In this document: one piece after another, positions 26,201 through 38,338 of the stretch
Numbering within the stretch: position 1 is the stretch's first letter
Layout: each line of letters starts with the position of its first letter
Assembly (NCBI GenBank): GCA_013396655.1
Contig: WBMV01006612.1
Span: 248,001 to 312,000, forward strand
DNA length: 64,000 nt
Origin: Campylorhamphus procurvoides
Taxonomy: Eukaryota > Chordata > Aves > Passeriformes > Dendrocolaptidae
Reading direction: 5' to 3'
The notes under the pieces: generated by a model
Database searches by the model: none
Told to the model about the DNA's origin: nothing
Seen by the model: the letters and a program-made list of their open reading frames with translations, nothing else
Translations under genes and position numbers: made by a program

Positions 26201-27213
26201 TCCCATGTGTCAACTAGATGATTAAGAGGCTACTCCGCAATTAATTTTACCCTGGAAACAGTAGGGATCATTATACTCTTGAGAAAAATCTGAGTTTTAC
26301 TTTGGTTTGGTTGTGAGGAATGGCTGGTACAGGAGGATGTGAATTTGTATGCATTCTATTACCTGTAGCTTATATTACAGGGAATGCATTCAAACAGCAG
26401 TGTACAGCATTATACAGTAGAAAATGTGAGCAATGGCACTTTGAGGACCCATAAGAAAACCGAAGGTAATGCCTTCCCATCCTTCTACCCATGTTTATTA
26501 GTCCCACAGCAGTAAGACCACCCTTTATTGGCAAATGCAGTTATCTCACTTGGCATCTGAGCAGCTTAAATACTAACCAGTCTGTGGCTTTTTCTTCTCT
26601 CCCCTTAATACACAGAGGATTACCCTTGTGAAGGACTACATAAATAGAAAATGTGATGGCTTTGCTTTAACTGCACTAAGCCTGTCTTTTTTTTCCTGGC
26701 AACAGTTTTAAGTGTCAGCGTTGCATCCATATTAAGTGTGAATTCCCTCGTGTAAATCCCATTAAGGTTAATAGAATTTTAGTTTTACTGCTTAATAAAT
26801 TTCAAAGTGGATTAATTTTTGAGAAATATATAACCAGCCATAACACACAGAGCATAATCCCGTATTAGGATACATATACTGTAGCTAAGTATGGGAAGTG
26901 CTAATAGAGACATGATGCAGCTTCATATTATATGTAAAGAAAATAGAACAGATTATTTTAAAGTTTGTAACTTAGCTAATATTTCAGCATCATTTGGGTT
27001 TTTTTATTTTTTGTTATTTTCTTTTTTCACTTCTACTCATATTGAAATTGTATTTTCCAGCTTTTGTGCTTCTGGATTTAAAATACAGAATAATGAATTG
27101 TTTGAGACACCAGCTTTTCCAAGCTGTTAAATCAGAGTGCAATCTCATATACATAGTAATCACTGGGGGAACTGTACAGCAAAAGAAAGGGTACTGAGCT
27201 GCCTGTATTTTAA
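23217..27213. other. AT-rich non-coding sequence, no gene seen
   Basis: No gene, RNA gene or transposon is recognisable. Open frames up to 92 codons lie here without domains. The interval 26725-26860 is rich in ATTAAG, TTAATAG and GGATTAATTT words and could be a conserved non-coding element (inference). Confidence 0.5.
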
Positions 27214-27262
27214 GAGAATCATAGAATCATAGTGTAAGGAGATTCCATGACTCTAAGTCACA
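27214..27262 (-). mobile_element. Possible very short CR1 3' terminus
   Basis: The plus strand reads AGAATCATAGAATCATAG, which is the complement of the CR1 terminal repeat (CTATGATTCT). The sequence after it does not follow CR1 clearly. It may be a tiny 5'-truncated insertion on the minus strand or a chance match. Confidence 0.4.
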
Positions 27263-29262
27263 CACATATACCACTGTAAGTATTCAAACTTTGTCAATTT
27301 GAAACTGGTTTATAGTATTAAGTATAGGCTTTCTCTAAAATGAGTGCATTTGTCTCTCAGGAGCTTTCAGAGTCTCAGTTGCCTTTCTCCAAGTGCTGTT
27401 ACATTGGATTTGCCAACTTTAAAAGACATACTTGAGGTATAGGGATAGTTTTTATTTGGAGGCAGACAACATTCCTGAACTTCTGGTCATTGGTGCTGCT
27501 CTGAAGTCTCCATGTGTCTCCATGGGCTGGCAGCCTTTCCCCTGACCCCAATTCTTCTCAACCCCAAATTTAACTAACAAAAGGTAACCCCAAATTTAGC
27601 AAATAAAAGAGGCACACGGTCTAAGCTTTCTAATGTTCACCCATCTCTGCGTTTGTGCCAGAATTCTTTGCTTTTTCTCACTGTTCACATCCTTCTGTGG
27701 ATCTCACTCTTTATTTGTGTTGCCACTGTGGTGATTTGGGAAATCTGCCTATGTATAACTGTAAATTGCAGCCAAGGTTGTGAAACAGCAGACTATTTGG
27801 TTATTAGTTATATTCGGGAGACTGACCGAAAATGTCAGGACAGGTTTCCATATTTATTATCTCAGAGAATTCCATATCCAGTAAGAATATGATTATTTTT
27901 TCTTTACATGCCAGCCCTGTAACTCTGCCTGTGATCTGAAAGTCAAGCTGTCATCTTTGCTTTTAATGATTTTTTTGCAACAGAAACTTACATTACAATA
28001 TTGCTGCTTACTTGAGCCAGCATAGGACTGAGACTGTTTTTATAGCTCCATTGCGTCTGTAAAGAGCTGAAGCAAAAAAGGAAAGAACTAAAAAACTAAA
28101 AAATATCCAAGAAATTATTTTTATTAATTTTTTTATTAAAAATTAATCATGATCCTAAGTAATTACAGGAATACCAGTGGTTCAAAAATAAAATGGTATG
28201 TCTTCATAGTCATATTTACTGACTATAACTGTACTTTTAATGTCTAATGGCAGCAAACAGATGCAAGAGCATCCATCTAAACAGACAAGGTGACTTATGC
28301 TTCTGCAATGCACATAGTAGCTCAAAATTAAAAAGCAGCAAATATGATTCGTTTATGCTAAGAAGACTTAGCTAGAAACCTCAAGAGAGGCATCACTGAA
28401 GATCTCAGACTTCTCCTGGAAGCATCCCCACTGATCCTGTTTGATTTATCTTCCCATGTTCCAGGTCATACTTGATTTCATCTTCAGTCTCACAGTTTTT
28501 AATGGCTGGCTATTCAAAATCTGAATACTTGCATTTGTGTTGTTTATGTTACTACCTAAAAATACTTTCCCTTACAGATCATTTATAGCTCTTTGTCTTT
28601 CCCTTGTGATTAGAAGTGGCAGTCAGGTTTGCAGTCAGCTGTGTGACAAAGTCATACAATTATGTCTTTATTCAGTTCAAGGTAACATTGCCCAGGGTGA
28701 GTTGGGCTGCTGTGCCTCTGATGCTGACAAATGCAACATGTACATTTGCTGCTGCACTTTTAACACCAAGTGACACATAACTGTCCTATAACTTTTAAAA
28801 AAATTAGTAGTAAATTAACTTTGGCAAAATGTTTAAGTATTATCCTAACTTTTAAGATGAGGAAGCTGAGCCAGGTGACCAAGTTAATCTGTTACCTCTC
28901 CCCACCACAGTCACAAAGTATGTTTAAAGCATTTATCAAAAGCAATGAATAATTGCAGAACTGGACACATCAAAACCAATTCACTTAAGTTATCTGGTTT
29001 AGACTTTCCTAATTTTTTTGCCTACAGGAAAAATAGTAGATATCAGTATCTTGTCAAAATGTATCATAATTGCAGAGTGGCTGCCTCTCCTGAGCAGTAG
29101 ACTTGTACAGCTTCATATGTGAACTCTACAAGTCAATTTTTAGGTAGCAGGGATTTATTTCAGAGAGCTGGCTTATGGAAGATTTTTCTTCATCTCATCT
29201 ATAATTATCTTGAGGAGTAATTGTGAAGGATACTTTGCACGGTCACCTTCTTGTTGATTATC
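27263..29262. other. AT-rich non-coding sequence, no gene seen
   Basis: No gene is supported. A perfect AT-only inverted repeat (ATTAATTTTT at 28123-28132, AAAAATTAAT at 28138-28147, five-base loop) is present and is likely a composition effect. Confidence 0.5.
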
Positions 29263-29385
29263 TTTGGGGTTTTTTGGTTTTGGGTTTTGTTGGGGTGTTT
29301 TGTTTTTTGGGTTTTTGGTTTTTTTTGTTTGGTTGGTTTTTTGTTTTTTTGTTTGGTTGGTTTTGGTTTTTTTGTTTTTTTTTGT
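29263..29385 (+). repeat. 123-nt T/G-only low-complexity tract
   Basis: For 123 consecutive bases the plus strand holds only T and G, in TTTTGG-, GGTTGG- and TTTTTTG-like units. G-runs of three or four lie at 29266-29269, 29282-29284, 29292-29295 and 29309-29311. Past 29335 only GG pairs and single G bases remain. The complementary strand is A/C only, so minus-strand frames through it give an artefactual Lys/Asn/Pro/Thr-rich peptide. I call it a degenerate simple repeat with some potential for G-quadruplex or slipped structures. Confidence 0.93.
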
Positions 29386-30402
29386 AATGTCATACTTCTG
29401 CAATTGCTTCCTGTACTTCCCACTACCCTGTCCTGCTTCTGACACATGCAAGTGCTGATGAAACTTGGAGAAGCCATAAAGATGCTATCCAACAAAGGGG
29501 GGTTTTGGTTAGAGAGCCTCCACAAGCAAAACCTGAAGAGACCAAGTGCATTGTGAGAGAAAGAAATCATCATTACTTGACACTTCTTTTTTGGACTGTT
29601 CTCCAGACTATCAAAGGTCCTTTTTTTTTTTTCCTTCACTTCAACTGAATAGATAATAGAAAAGTTTAAATATGTGTATTATTTAAATCTTTATTTGGTA
29701 ATGGATTATTTTATACAGTTCAGCTCTATGGTTATGGGTCTATTTTCCAGAGATCCTGCCAAGAGACTTTCCATTCTGGGGCTTCCTGCTTATTTCTTCC
29801 AGCTGCTTTTCTTTCTTATCCCTTCTGTTGTTATTCTCCTCCTGTCTCCTTGTTTTCACTACTGATGGAGGAGAGGCTTGGTTAGACTTTGAAATCATAA
29901 TATAAATGTTCTTGGCAATTGTTTCTTTCTATACTCTTCATAATTATTCTCCAGCATTTCCAATTGTATTTTCCAGTTGAAGGCCATCACTGAGATCAAC
30001 ATCATCCAGTCAGAATGTTAAAGGTGCAAATAATTTTTTAAGAGGATTCATAAGGAACATGTTCGACATTGAGACAGCAGGAGTAATACAGTGGCCAAAA
30101 TGGTGTTGGCTCTGTTGACCAGAGTGATGCAGAAAGGAAAACTTACTCAGCTCTACATCTCCTGCCTAGTCCTTAACATACACCACAAAGTCTATCTGCA
30201 ACACAAAGCCTCCTTCCAGTCTCACCCTGAAAGTTCACCATCAGCAGTAATGGCATTTGTGGGACTTGTTGGCCCAGCTTTCTCCAGCATTGTGGTACTG
30301 GGGAAATGCAAGAAATAGAGGTGTGTGTGCATGTGTCTCTGCGCATCAATTAAATCCTCTGTTGCATTAATAGCAGATAATTTTAAAATAAAAAAACGTA
30401 TT

Positions 30403-30443
30403 TTAGGTCTGTAGAACAGACCTAAGAACAGGTCTTACCTGTT
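30403..30443. promoter_or_regulatory. Two adjacent palindromes with AGAACA/AGGTCT words
   Basis: The first palindrome has perfect 10-base arms: TTAGGTCTGT at 30403-30412 and ACAGACCTAA at 30416-30425, with an AGA loop. The second has perfect 7-base arms: AACAGGT at 30427-30433 and ACCTGTT at 30437-30443, with a CTT loop. AGAACA, a half-site word of steroid-receptor elements, occurs at 30413-30418 and 30425-30430. Binding is inference; the palindromes are directly visible. Confidence 0.35.
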
Positions 30444-30571
30444 ACTCTGGTGGCAATAATGCTAGTCCTGTTAGAAGGGAATTGGTCCTCCTTGCTGCAA
30501 AAATAACCAGTGGCATGGAGGCAGCAAAGTGCTGCTTTCTCACATGTGAAAGTATTTGCACAACGAAGTCC

Positions 30572-30591
30572 TTTGTTTGTTTGTTTGTTTG
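30572..30591 (+). repeat. (TTTG)5 microsatellite
   Basis: Five TTTG units, followed by a CTCTCT and GTGTGTTTG stretch up to about 30610. This is a simple tetranucleotide repeat. Confidence 0.88.
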
Positions 30592-32082
30592 CCTCTCTCT
30601 GTGTGTTTGTTTTCTCTACTTTTGGAACATATTAGAAAGCATCCTGCTCTTGTTATTTCTTTTGAATAGTCTATTTTCTGTAGAAAGTAATATCCACATG
30701 GTAAGCTCCTATTCTTCAAAACTGTGCCAAATATGTGCCATTTTAAAGCTAAATATATGTTACTTTATTTTACTTTAAAGCAAGCCAAAATACATCCCAT
30801 AGCTCTGGATGGTGTTGGTCCTCTTTTCAAGTGAGTATTTACTGTGTGAGGCACTTCCATGCAACAAGATGAGTTGGTAAGGCGCTGCTTTATGAATGCA
30901 GAACAGAAAGCAGTATTTCTTCCCCCTCTTACTGTGAATTTACCTTTTAATTGTAAAAATATGTTTTGGGGTTTTTTTTACTATTCTTGAGGATGCATGT
31001 GAAGCATGACCTTATGTGCCTAATGTAGTTGTACCTGGCTCCCTAGTGCTCCTTTTTCACTTGCATTTTAGGACTGTTTCTCCAGGGGACATAAAGAAAA
31101 AAGTATTCAGTTTGAGGAAAATAAAAGGATAGCACTTAGGACCTCCTGTGTCAACTCTTATATCCTTCTGTAAGTGACTGGCTGATGTACAAGGATGTAT
31201 TTTTGGTCCCATTTTTATTCCCTGTCAATGGGTGCTAATAAGTCTTTCCTCTTGTTATGTGCTGGTAAAATTTTTCTTCCTTAACTTGGTCAGAATGAGA
31301 AAAAATTCTTGAACAAGCTCTCCATTCCTTTACTGTACAGTAAGACAAGGCTCGACATGAGGTAAGAATAAATAAAATAAGGAGACTTCTGGAGTTACAG
31401 GACCACATGGTACCTAATGTCACTTTTCATTATTTTGCTGTATAAAATTTTAAAAAAGTGTTCTTTCTCTTTTTGTAGGGATTGAATTTGACATATCCAA
31501 CTCAAATTTTCCTTTTCTAAAAGATTAAAAAGCATTTCAGAGCAAATGTGTTAGCAAATGCTAAAACTAAAAAACTGTATGTTATAGCATGACCAAATTA
31601 AGGATGTGGGTTTATAAAGTAAAACAGAAAATTTTATATGGAATATAGAGTAACCCAAAACACCAGTAATTTCTCTTACATTCGATTACATTAAAAGAGT
31701 TCTTTCTGCATGATCTGCAGTCTTTGTGACCTGGAGGAATCCAGTAATTGAAACTAGGAATAACTTAAAAATTTCGCATCTTAGTTGGACAGTCGACCTG
31801 AGCTTTGCTTGCAAACACAATGTGGTTCTGTACACGGAGTCTGGTCACTCCAGCTAATAATTTGGTTATTTAGAATATGAGCTTGATCTCCCTGAAACAG
31901 TCTGAAAAATCATGCTACCTTTTCTGAATATCTCAAATTGGAAAACAAGTCTATCAGCCTTGTCTGAAAAATATAGAATTTGGGGGGTTTGGTAGTGAAA
32001 TGTTATTGGTCTTTGTTGTCAAACTTCTAATTATTAAACTTCTGATATGCTTCAAACTAATAAACGTGGTTTTTTCCTGCAG

Positions 32083-32136
32083 CATTTTCTAATTGAAAGT
32101 CAGAGAAAAGTGTCAGCTGCATTAGGAACTTCTTCA
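32083..32136 (+). other. Weak candidate mini-exon (54 nt)
   Basis: A strong acceptor context (pyrimidine tract TTTTTTCCTGCAG, with a CTAAT branch-like word about 23 bases upstream) precedes 54 bases, which end at a good donor (GTAAGA at 32137). Only one of three frames is open, and it gives exactly 18 codons, HFLIESQRKVSAALGTSS, with no phase change. I do not recognise the peptide. Such splice-like pairs occur by chance in large non-coding regions, so confidence is low. Confidence 0.15.
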
Positions 32137-33621
32137 GTAAGAGAATAAAATCACCTCTCTGATCAGGATTTCTGCTGCCACTGCATGAAAGTAGCTGGTG
32201 AAGCCTTTAGAAATCAAGTTCTTCTGCAGAGACATTCTTTTGTACGGAAAGAATGCTACATCTGAGATAAAACAGGACTCCTTCGTGTTGAAGACCTTCC
32301 TACCAAGGATGAAAAATAAAACTGAAAATCCAGAGGATTACAAAATTTTAGAACATTTTGAAAAACATATGTATCAATTTGCATATGAAGGGTGAATCAG
32401 TGTGCAATGTACATAATGGATTCAAAGATCAGAACACCATGACACTTGATAAGAAAAATGTAAAATTCCAAGTGCAAGATATAAGTCAATGAGTTTCTTT
32501 ATTTAGGTTTGCTTTCTTTAACCTGTATAAGGGACAAATCTTTATTCCGACAGTCTTCCTGTAAATGGAGAGGCAATAACCTTCTGTAAAAATCCAGTAA
32601 ATATTTCAGAATTTTGGACCTAAAATTTTAAAATGGCACCTCTGATTTTTCTCAGTGGGTGCAGTGGTCCCTCTGTCCCTGAAACTGCCACTGGTTGTGC
32701 AGCTTGGAGGCAAATCCTGAGGACTGCAGGCAGGACTAGCTGCTTTCGTCCTGTCAGTGCAGCTGACAAGGGGTGGAAGAAAATTGTGAAGGCATATTAT
32801 TTTCGCAGAGTTTTCTCCCCCCTTGCCACACAGGCACACCAGCAGCTGGTTCAGCATCCAGCCCACCTGGAGGTGAGAGGCAATGGGGACCCTCTAAAAT
32901 AGATGTGCTGCTTAGGCATGAGAGTTTATCCACTGGCAGCGGATGCCCTTTAGGAGTTTCTGACTGTCCATCCCCTGCTGTTCATGTTCATTCTGCCAAA
33001 ACAAGATGCTTAAGCATCTGGCAGAAGGAAACCAATCGATTGTAATTTCTGAGATTAAAAATGATCTAACAGGTTATCAGTTTACCAACCTCCTGCTGAT
33101 TAGTTTGAAGGCATAAGCATCTTGCATATGAATAACTGAGCTTTAACTTGGGTGCAGAGGAAAATTTGGAAAAGATTTGAAACATTTGTTGCTGCTGCTA
33201 CATCCATTCTGCCTGCTTTCTCCCAATGGAAAGAGTAGGGTCATTGGAAGGCTTCTTCTCTGCTTTCCTCTATGCTTTTTAACACAAAAGAAGAAAATAA
33301 TCTTACGAATAGATGTTGCTATGGGACTTTTACTCTGGCTCTGTCCATATATCAGAAAGAGTTGTCTATTCCAGTCTTTTTCAGTATTTTAGTTATTTTA
33401 TTTTCTATTATTCCTTGTTTACTATTATTTTTTATTATTGACTAAAATTTTCTATTCCTGCATTTATTTTATTTTCTAAAAGTTCTTCTGCTGTGCTCTT
33501 GACCTTGTAAATAATGCCTTCCAATAGTGAACACCCTAAGTGAAATACTAAAATTAATCTGAGTGGCTTACTCTCCCTCATCCTCTCCAGATGGTGGTTG
33601 CACATCTGTCCTCTGCTATGA

Positions 33622-33960
33622 GTGCCAGACCTTTGGGTACAGTTCACCACTGAACCCTGTTTTGCATTAGCCCCTGCCAGCTGCAGCCCACAGCAGGCTG
33701 GTCACCTCCCTGTGCCTTGTCAAGCTGGATTTGTTCCAGCCAAAACTCCATTACCACCCACTCTCAGGAGTGGCACCCAGGTTACCCTCAGGCTGCCTTC
33801 TGTCCCCACTGCTTCCAGCCCCTGGGCAGAGTGGGGCTGTTTGTCCAGCTGTTCTCAGGGGAGCAGAAGCCCCCAGACCTCTGCTTTGCCTGGCCCAGGC
33901 GCTGGGGCACTGCAGGGCATCAGCTCCTCCCATTCCTCCTGAATCCAAGCCTTACTGGCT
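33622..33960. other. GC-rich patch, not a CpG island
   Basis: This stretch is clearly richer in G and C than its flanks (CTGCAG, CCAGCC, CCCTGGGCAG words) and is open in several frames on both strands. CpG dinucleotides are few, so it does not read as a CpG-island promoter. It may be an old, unclassified repeat or a retrocopy. I see no domain in any frame. Confidence 0.45.
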
Positions 33961-35040
33961 TTATGGTAAATGTGGTGGCTTGTGCTACCAATTAATGCAT
34001 TATTTTCCCTATGAAATGTATGATTGTTCTGGTATTTATTGATACCAGCTTACTCTACACCCCTCTATGGAGGAGTGAACTTGTGTTTAGTGGAATGACA
34101 ATATGTGACTCCGGATCTGCAAAAGGCAGTGTAAGGTCAGTGAAGAGAAGACTTCACTTTCCAATAGTCAGTTTCTATGTATAAATTGGCACTTGATGCT
34201 CATCAAAGAACAAGAAATATTGGATATGCTCTAAATGTCCATTGTGTTTTTGAGCCAGCTACCTGATGGAAGTCATCACTTATATGTAAATGAACTGTCA
34301 ATGGCTTGCCTCTGTTGGCAGTCGCTGGACTGTGAAGGGTATGTCTTAATAAGAACCAAAGCTCTTCACAGACTTTGATTTACTGGAAATAAAATAGAAA
34401 AGTCCTCTGAGACTACAAAGGACACTTGTTTCAGATAAAATGTCTAGACAGTAGCAATATATTTGGGGCTTTTATTACAGCAAAACTGCAAATTAGAATG
34501 GAGTGCTGAGAAAGTTCCTATGACCCAGCTGAGTTCAAAAACACTGTTTCAGACTGATCCTTGAAACACTTACACTCAAATTAAGTTCATAAGCATTCAA
34601 AAAGTGAAAGAAAAGATGTGCAAGGTCAACGTTCAGGTTTACTAGAACTCTAGAGCTGCCCAGAATTTACATTCTCTCTGACAAGGAGGAATTTGCAATG
34701 CAGCTGTGATTTAAATCAGTTAAAGAAAACACAAATCATGCATTGTGATTCACTGCATTAGATAACATTCTGCTTTATAGCCTGTTCCTGTGTGAGGGCT
34801 TTTTTCTTTGATTATTGTAAATAATAATAATAACAAAAACAGATTAATTCTTTGAAATGTTGCATTGTGGGAAAGAAACAATCAAAATGAAGCTGAAGCA
34901 GCCTTTCGCTAAGACTTGTCTCTTGTTTTAAGGAGGGCAAATCATACAGCATTTCAGAAAAAAATTTGGAAATTTCAGAACATCCAGTTTGTCCAAAAAT
35001 TATTATTTTTACTGAGATTGATATATGAATATTATCATAA
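33961..35040. other. Non-coding sequence, no gene seen
   Basis: Nothing is recognisable apart from a short (AAT)n-like run at about 34821-34833. Confidence 0.5.
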
Positions 35041-35110
35041 TTGTTGTGGGTGTTTTGTTTCTTTTTTGCTTGGTGGGTTTTTTTTTGGTTGGTTGGTTGG
35101 TTGGTTGGTT
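35041..35110 (+). repeat. G/T-rich tract ending in (GGTT)6
   Basis: A T/G-dominated stretch, with only two C bases near 35061 and 35069, ends in six perfect GGTT units at 35087-35110. It resembles the T/G tract 5.7 kb upstream and has the same strand polarity. Six GG pairs could form a two-tetrad G-quadruplex. Confidence 0.9.
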
Positions 35111-35152
35111 TTTTTACCATCCAGATTGTTTTGGAAGCTTTACGGAATTTTC

Positions 35153-35168
35153 TTTTTTTTTTTTTTTT
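35153..35168. repeat. T16 homopolymer
   Basis: Sixteen uninterrupted T bases. No poly(A)-tailed retrocopy is recognisable on the minus strand next to it. Confidence 0.9.
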
Positions 35169-38100
35169 AATGGTTAGGATAAGCCTTGTGCCTTTTACCA
35201 TGATCTATGTAACCTGAGTTAAGTTTGGTATTTTTGCCCAAGACAATTTGCATGCCCAATACACATATTACATGTGGGAGCTTGGGTAGCTAAACTAGAA
35301 CCTTGGTTGCTTGAAAAGTTAATGGAGAATCCAGAAGGCAATGCAGTGAAGCATCAATTTCAAGCACCAGAGTGTTCTGAATCATCTTCTGAGTGATTTA
35401 TCACAGCTTTCGAGGAATCATCCTGTGCTCCTTGTGATCACCTCCTTTTCCATCTGTACAGAGATCAAACGGAGACACATGGTGGTGCACCCTACCAGCA
35501 TTTCTTCCCAATTTCCTTCTTTGGTACTGGAAGCTCTGGCTTTGGAAGAATAACACCAGTCACTAATTTTCAGGGAATTAATGTATTCATGGTCATGTTT
35601 TCACATCCCCGATACAACAGCTCTGGGAAGTGTGGACTGCCTGGGAATCTATGTGACATATTGCATCAGGTAATTAAAAAAAAAATCAATTTTGTTAGCA
35701 GTGAGTTTTTTCACAGAGGAGGTTTATGGTGCTTGGGGGGAGTGTAACCCATCTGTGATGTGGCTCTCAGGGCACAGATTTGTATGGTGCTCTCAGCCTT
35801 TGAGGGCTAGCTTTGAAGTGGAAGGTCAAGGTGGGATGCAGACACAAGACTGAATGATTCTTGCTGACTTGAATGAGGTAATCCATTTGCCATTGCTGTC
35901 CAAATATAAAACCAGGAATAGTTTAAGAGGATCAAGCTGAGTCTGCAAGCAATCTGAAATCTTATCTCTGAGATGTACGAAAGGCCCCTTTCTATTCAAT
36001 AGGCTACTAACCCTGAAAGCTGAACAACAGCAATTCAGTGTGCTTTTGGGAGCACAGAAATCTAGATTCAGCTCAAGGATTGTATACCTGGGTAGTCTAT
36101 TAAATGATCGTGGTCTATGGTTTTAGTTCCACTGTAAAATTAATGTAAGCCCTAAGGTTAAATGATACACATTGTCAGCATGATGACTGCATTAGCTGTA
36201 GCTGTTCCAAAAATAAAATTTATTTGATAGTAACTGAATTTCCACATAGTCCAACAGATGAGTCATCAGATAATGTCCACAGAGATCAATTTTATTTATA
36301 CTTTCAGAAGATTAATATTTACTGTTTTTTAAATCTAAGGGTATGCATAACACCAGACTGAATTAAATCTAAGAAATGTAAAAATGTAAATGGATAATCA
36401 TAATGTCTTTTGGGGCTTCTTACTGATTCAATATTTGATACTCAGATCATAGCCACAGCGTACCATGTTCTCTTTTATCCTGTCATATGACTGGTAAATA
36501 CCATTACAAATACAAAATGAACAGTATCAATCCCATACAAGTATAATTTGATGTAAGTCATACTGTGCCACTTACAGACTCCTCAAGAGGACTTTGTACC
36601 CCATCTATCCCTGCATGCAGTCCTTCAAATATTTGACAAGTCACTGCTGTCAGAGAACACAGAGCATGAAAAAACTCACATGTGATATTAGAAAATCGAG
36701 GTTAAAAAGCACGAAGACATCAGATTTAGAATGTTAACTTTAAATGAACAAAGGGCAATAGTTCTAGCTATGTCTTTCCTGTTTTGAAGTATGTTGTTCA
36801 AACATTACCAGTCATCAAGGAAATCATGAAAAAGACTGTTTTCTCTGATTCACTGACATTATACTTATAAGCAGTTTTCTCTTGTAGTAGTTTCACTGCC
36901 TGAAGTATTATCTGGAACATCTATTTTGCGTTCAAGTTAGTGCTATATTTAGAACCTATTTTTATTCTGCCTAAAGTATACAGTACACTAGACCTTAATG
37001 TGCCCTCTAACTACAGACATGGGCACAGAAGATGTAGGCTAAAAATAGTTATTACTCTAGAAGCAATAATTTGTTTGAAAGCCATCACCTGAATTCCCAA
37101 GCAGTAGTAAATGATTAGGACTTGCTTGTCTTCTCTGCTGGAGAGAAGCCTCCTCAGCAGATCCTCTTTTGCTGTTGGCAAATTTCAAATTTGTACAAAA
37201 ATAGTAGTAGAAAAAGTTAGAAAAATTTTGGCATGCCATTAACTTCTGCAAAAGACAAAGTACTCTTTGTGAATTCCTCTCTGCAATAGTTTTTGGTGCT
37301 TTATATTCTCTGTTGGGAATAAGGTAATCATGAGCAGGAGTAGCAGTGAGGAAGAAAAATAAAATTGTTTATTATTGGACCAAATTGGCCCAGCAAAATG
37401 AAGGCCAAATTGTTTTTTGCTTGTCTGAGTTTGATTTTTAGTCAGTCTGGATGTGTTTTTTGTTTAGCAGAGAACTTCAGTGAGGAGTATGTTGTTTTAT
37501 GGCTGAGACCAATAGAAAGTCATTGGCATAATAAAACTGCAGATTTTACAATTTCAACGCAGCTGCTCTGTGACTTTTAAGCAACTGTGAAATCACATTG
37601 TTTAAGCTGTGTTTATAAGGACTGATGCCTGGATCCATCTTTTCTCTTGCCTTTTTTTTTTTTTTCTGGAGAAGTCAACAGAATCAACCACTGGTATTGC
37701 AGCCTAACCATTTTAGTTAGTGCTCACAAACCACCATGTAGAAATAACCTCCTGGTCACTCTGTATTACACTCATGTATGAAAATGATCGTGATGTTACC
37801 AGTATCATCAATTAATTTGCTAATGCTCATTCACCAGTGAAAATACGTTCGTTTAATGACAAACACACTTGTTTGGATACACACTGATTATGTGCAATGC
37901 CCAGAGCAGACTGGCAGTTCAATTGTTTTTACAACTATTTTATGACTTTTTAAACTGCAGTAGCTGGTAGTGCTAGGATATACTTTTATACTGCATTGTC
38001 AAGAGTATATATACCCCATTTACAAGAAGTATTCTTTGCTTCTCATGGACCAAGTTCTTTGCAGTGAGAGATGAATTCTGGACCTATACCTTCCCACCCT

Positions 38101-38338
38101 GGGCCTGTGATCCCATAAACATCCACAAATGTGAGAATTTATGCAAATGATATCAAAGTGGTTTCTTTTCTGCAATCCCAACATTTAAGTTAATGTGTGT
38201 GTTTAGCAGATTAGGAGTTTGTCTACAACCTGAAACATAACTTGTCAAAGCTGAAATCCCCTTACTGACAACAGGGTATCCATGTCTGGAAGCTTTCAAG
38301 GAATTAGGGAAGTCCTGAGAGGTCTGCCTGCCCCTGTG
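35169..38338. other. AT-rich non-coding sequence, no confirmed gene
   Basis: No gene is confirmed. A plus-strand frame runs without stops from 35397 to about 35748. Inside it, 35574-35669 has an acceptor (CTAATTTTCAG) and donor (CAG|GTAATT) context and is listed as a finding only. A T-run lies at 37652-37665. Confidence 0.5.

Larger units (their letters stand above)
29386..33621. other. AT-rich non-coding sequence, no confirmed gene
   Basis: No gene is confirmed. The interval holds adjacent palindromes at 30403-30443, a (TTTG)5 tract at 30572-30591 and a weak exon candidate at 32083-32136. A/T-rich sequence fills 33385-33480. Confidence 0.5.

Noticed and set aside
28123..28147. AT-only inverted repeat as a functional hairpin
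   Set aside because: Ten-base arms of only A and T are expected in such AT-rich DNA.
29173..29639. Lys/Asn/Thr-rich minus-strand peptides
   Set aside because: They are translations of the T/G-only simple tract, not a protein.
33622..33960. CpG-island promoter
   Set aside because: The patch is GC-rich but contains few CpG dinucleotides, and no TATA, initiator or exon follows.
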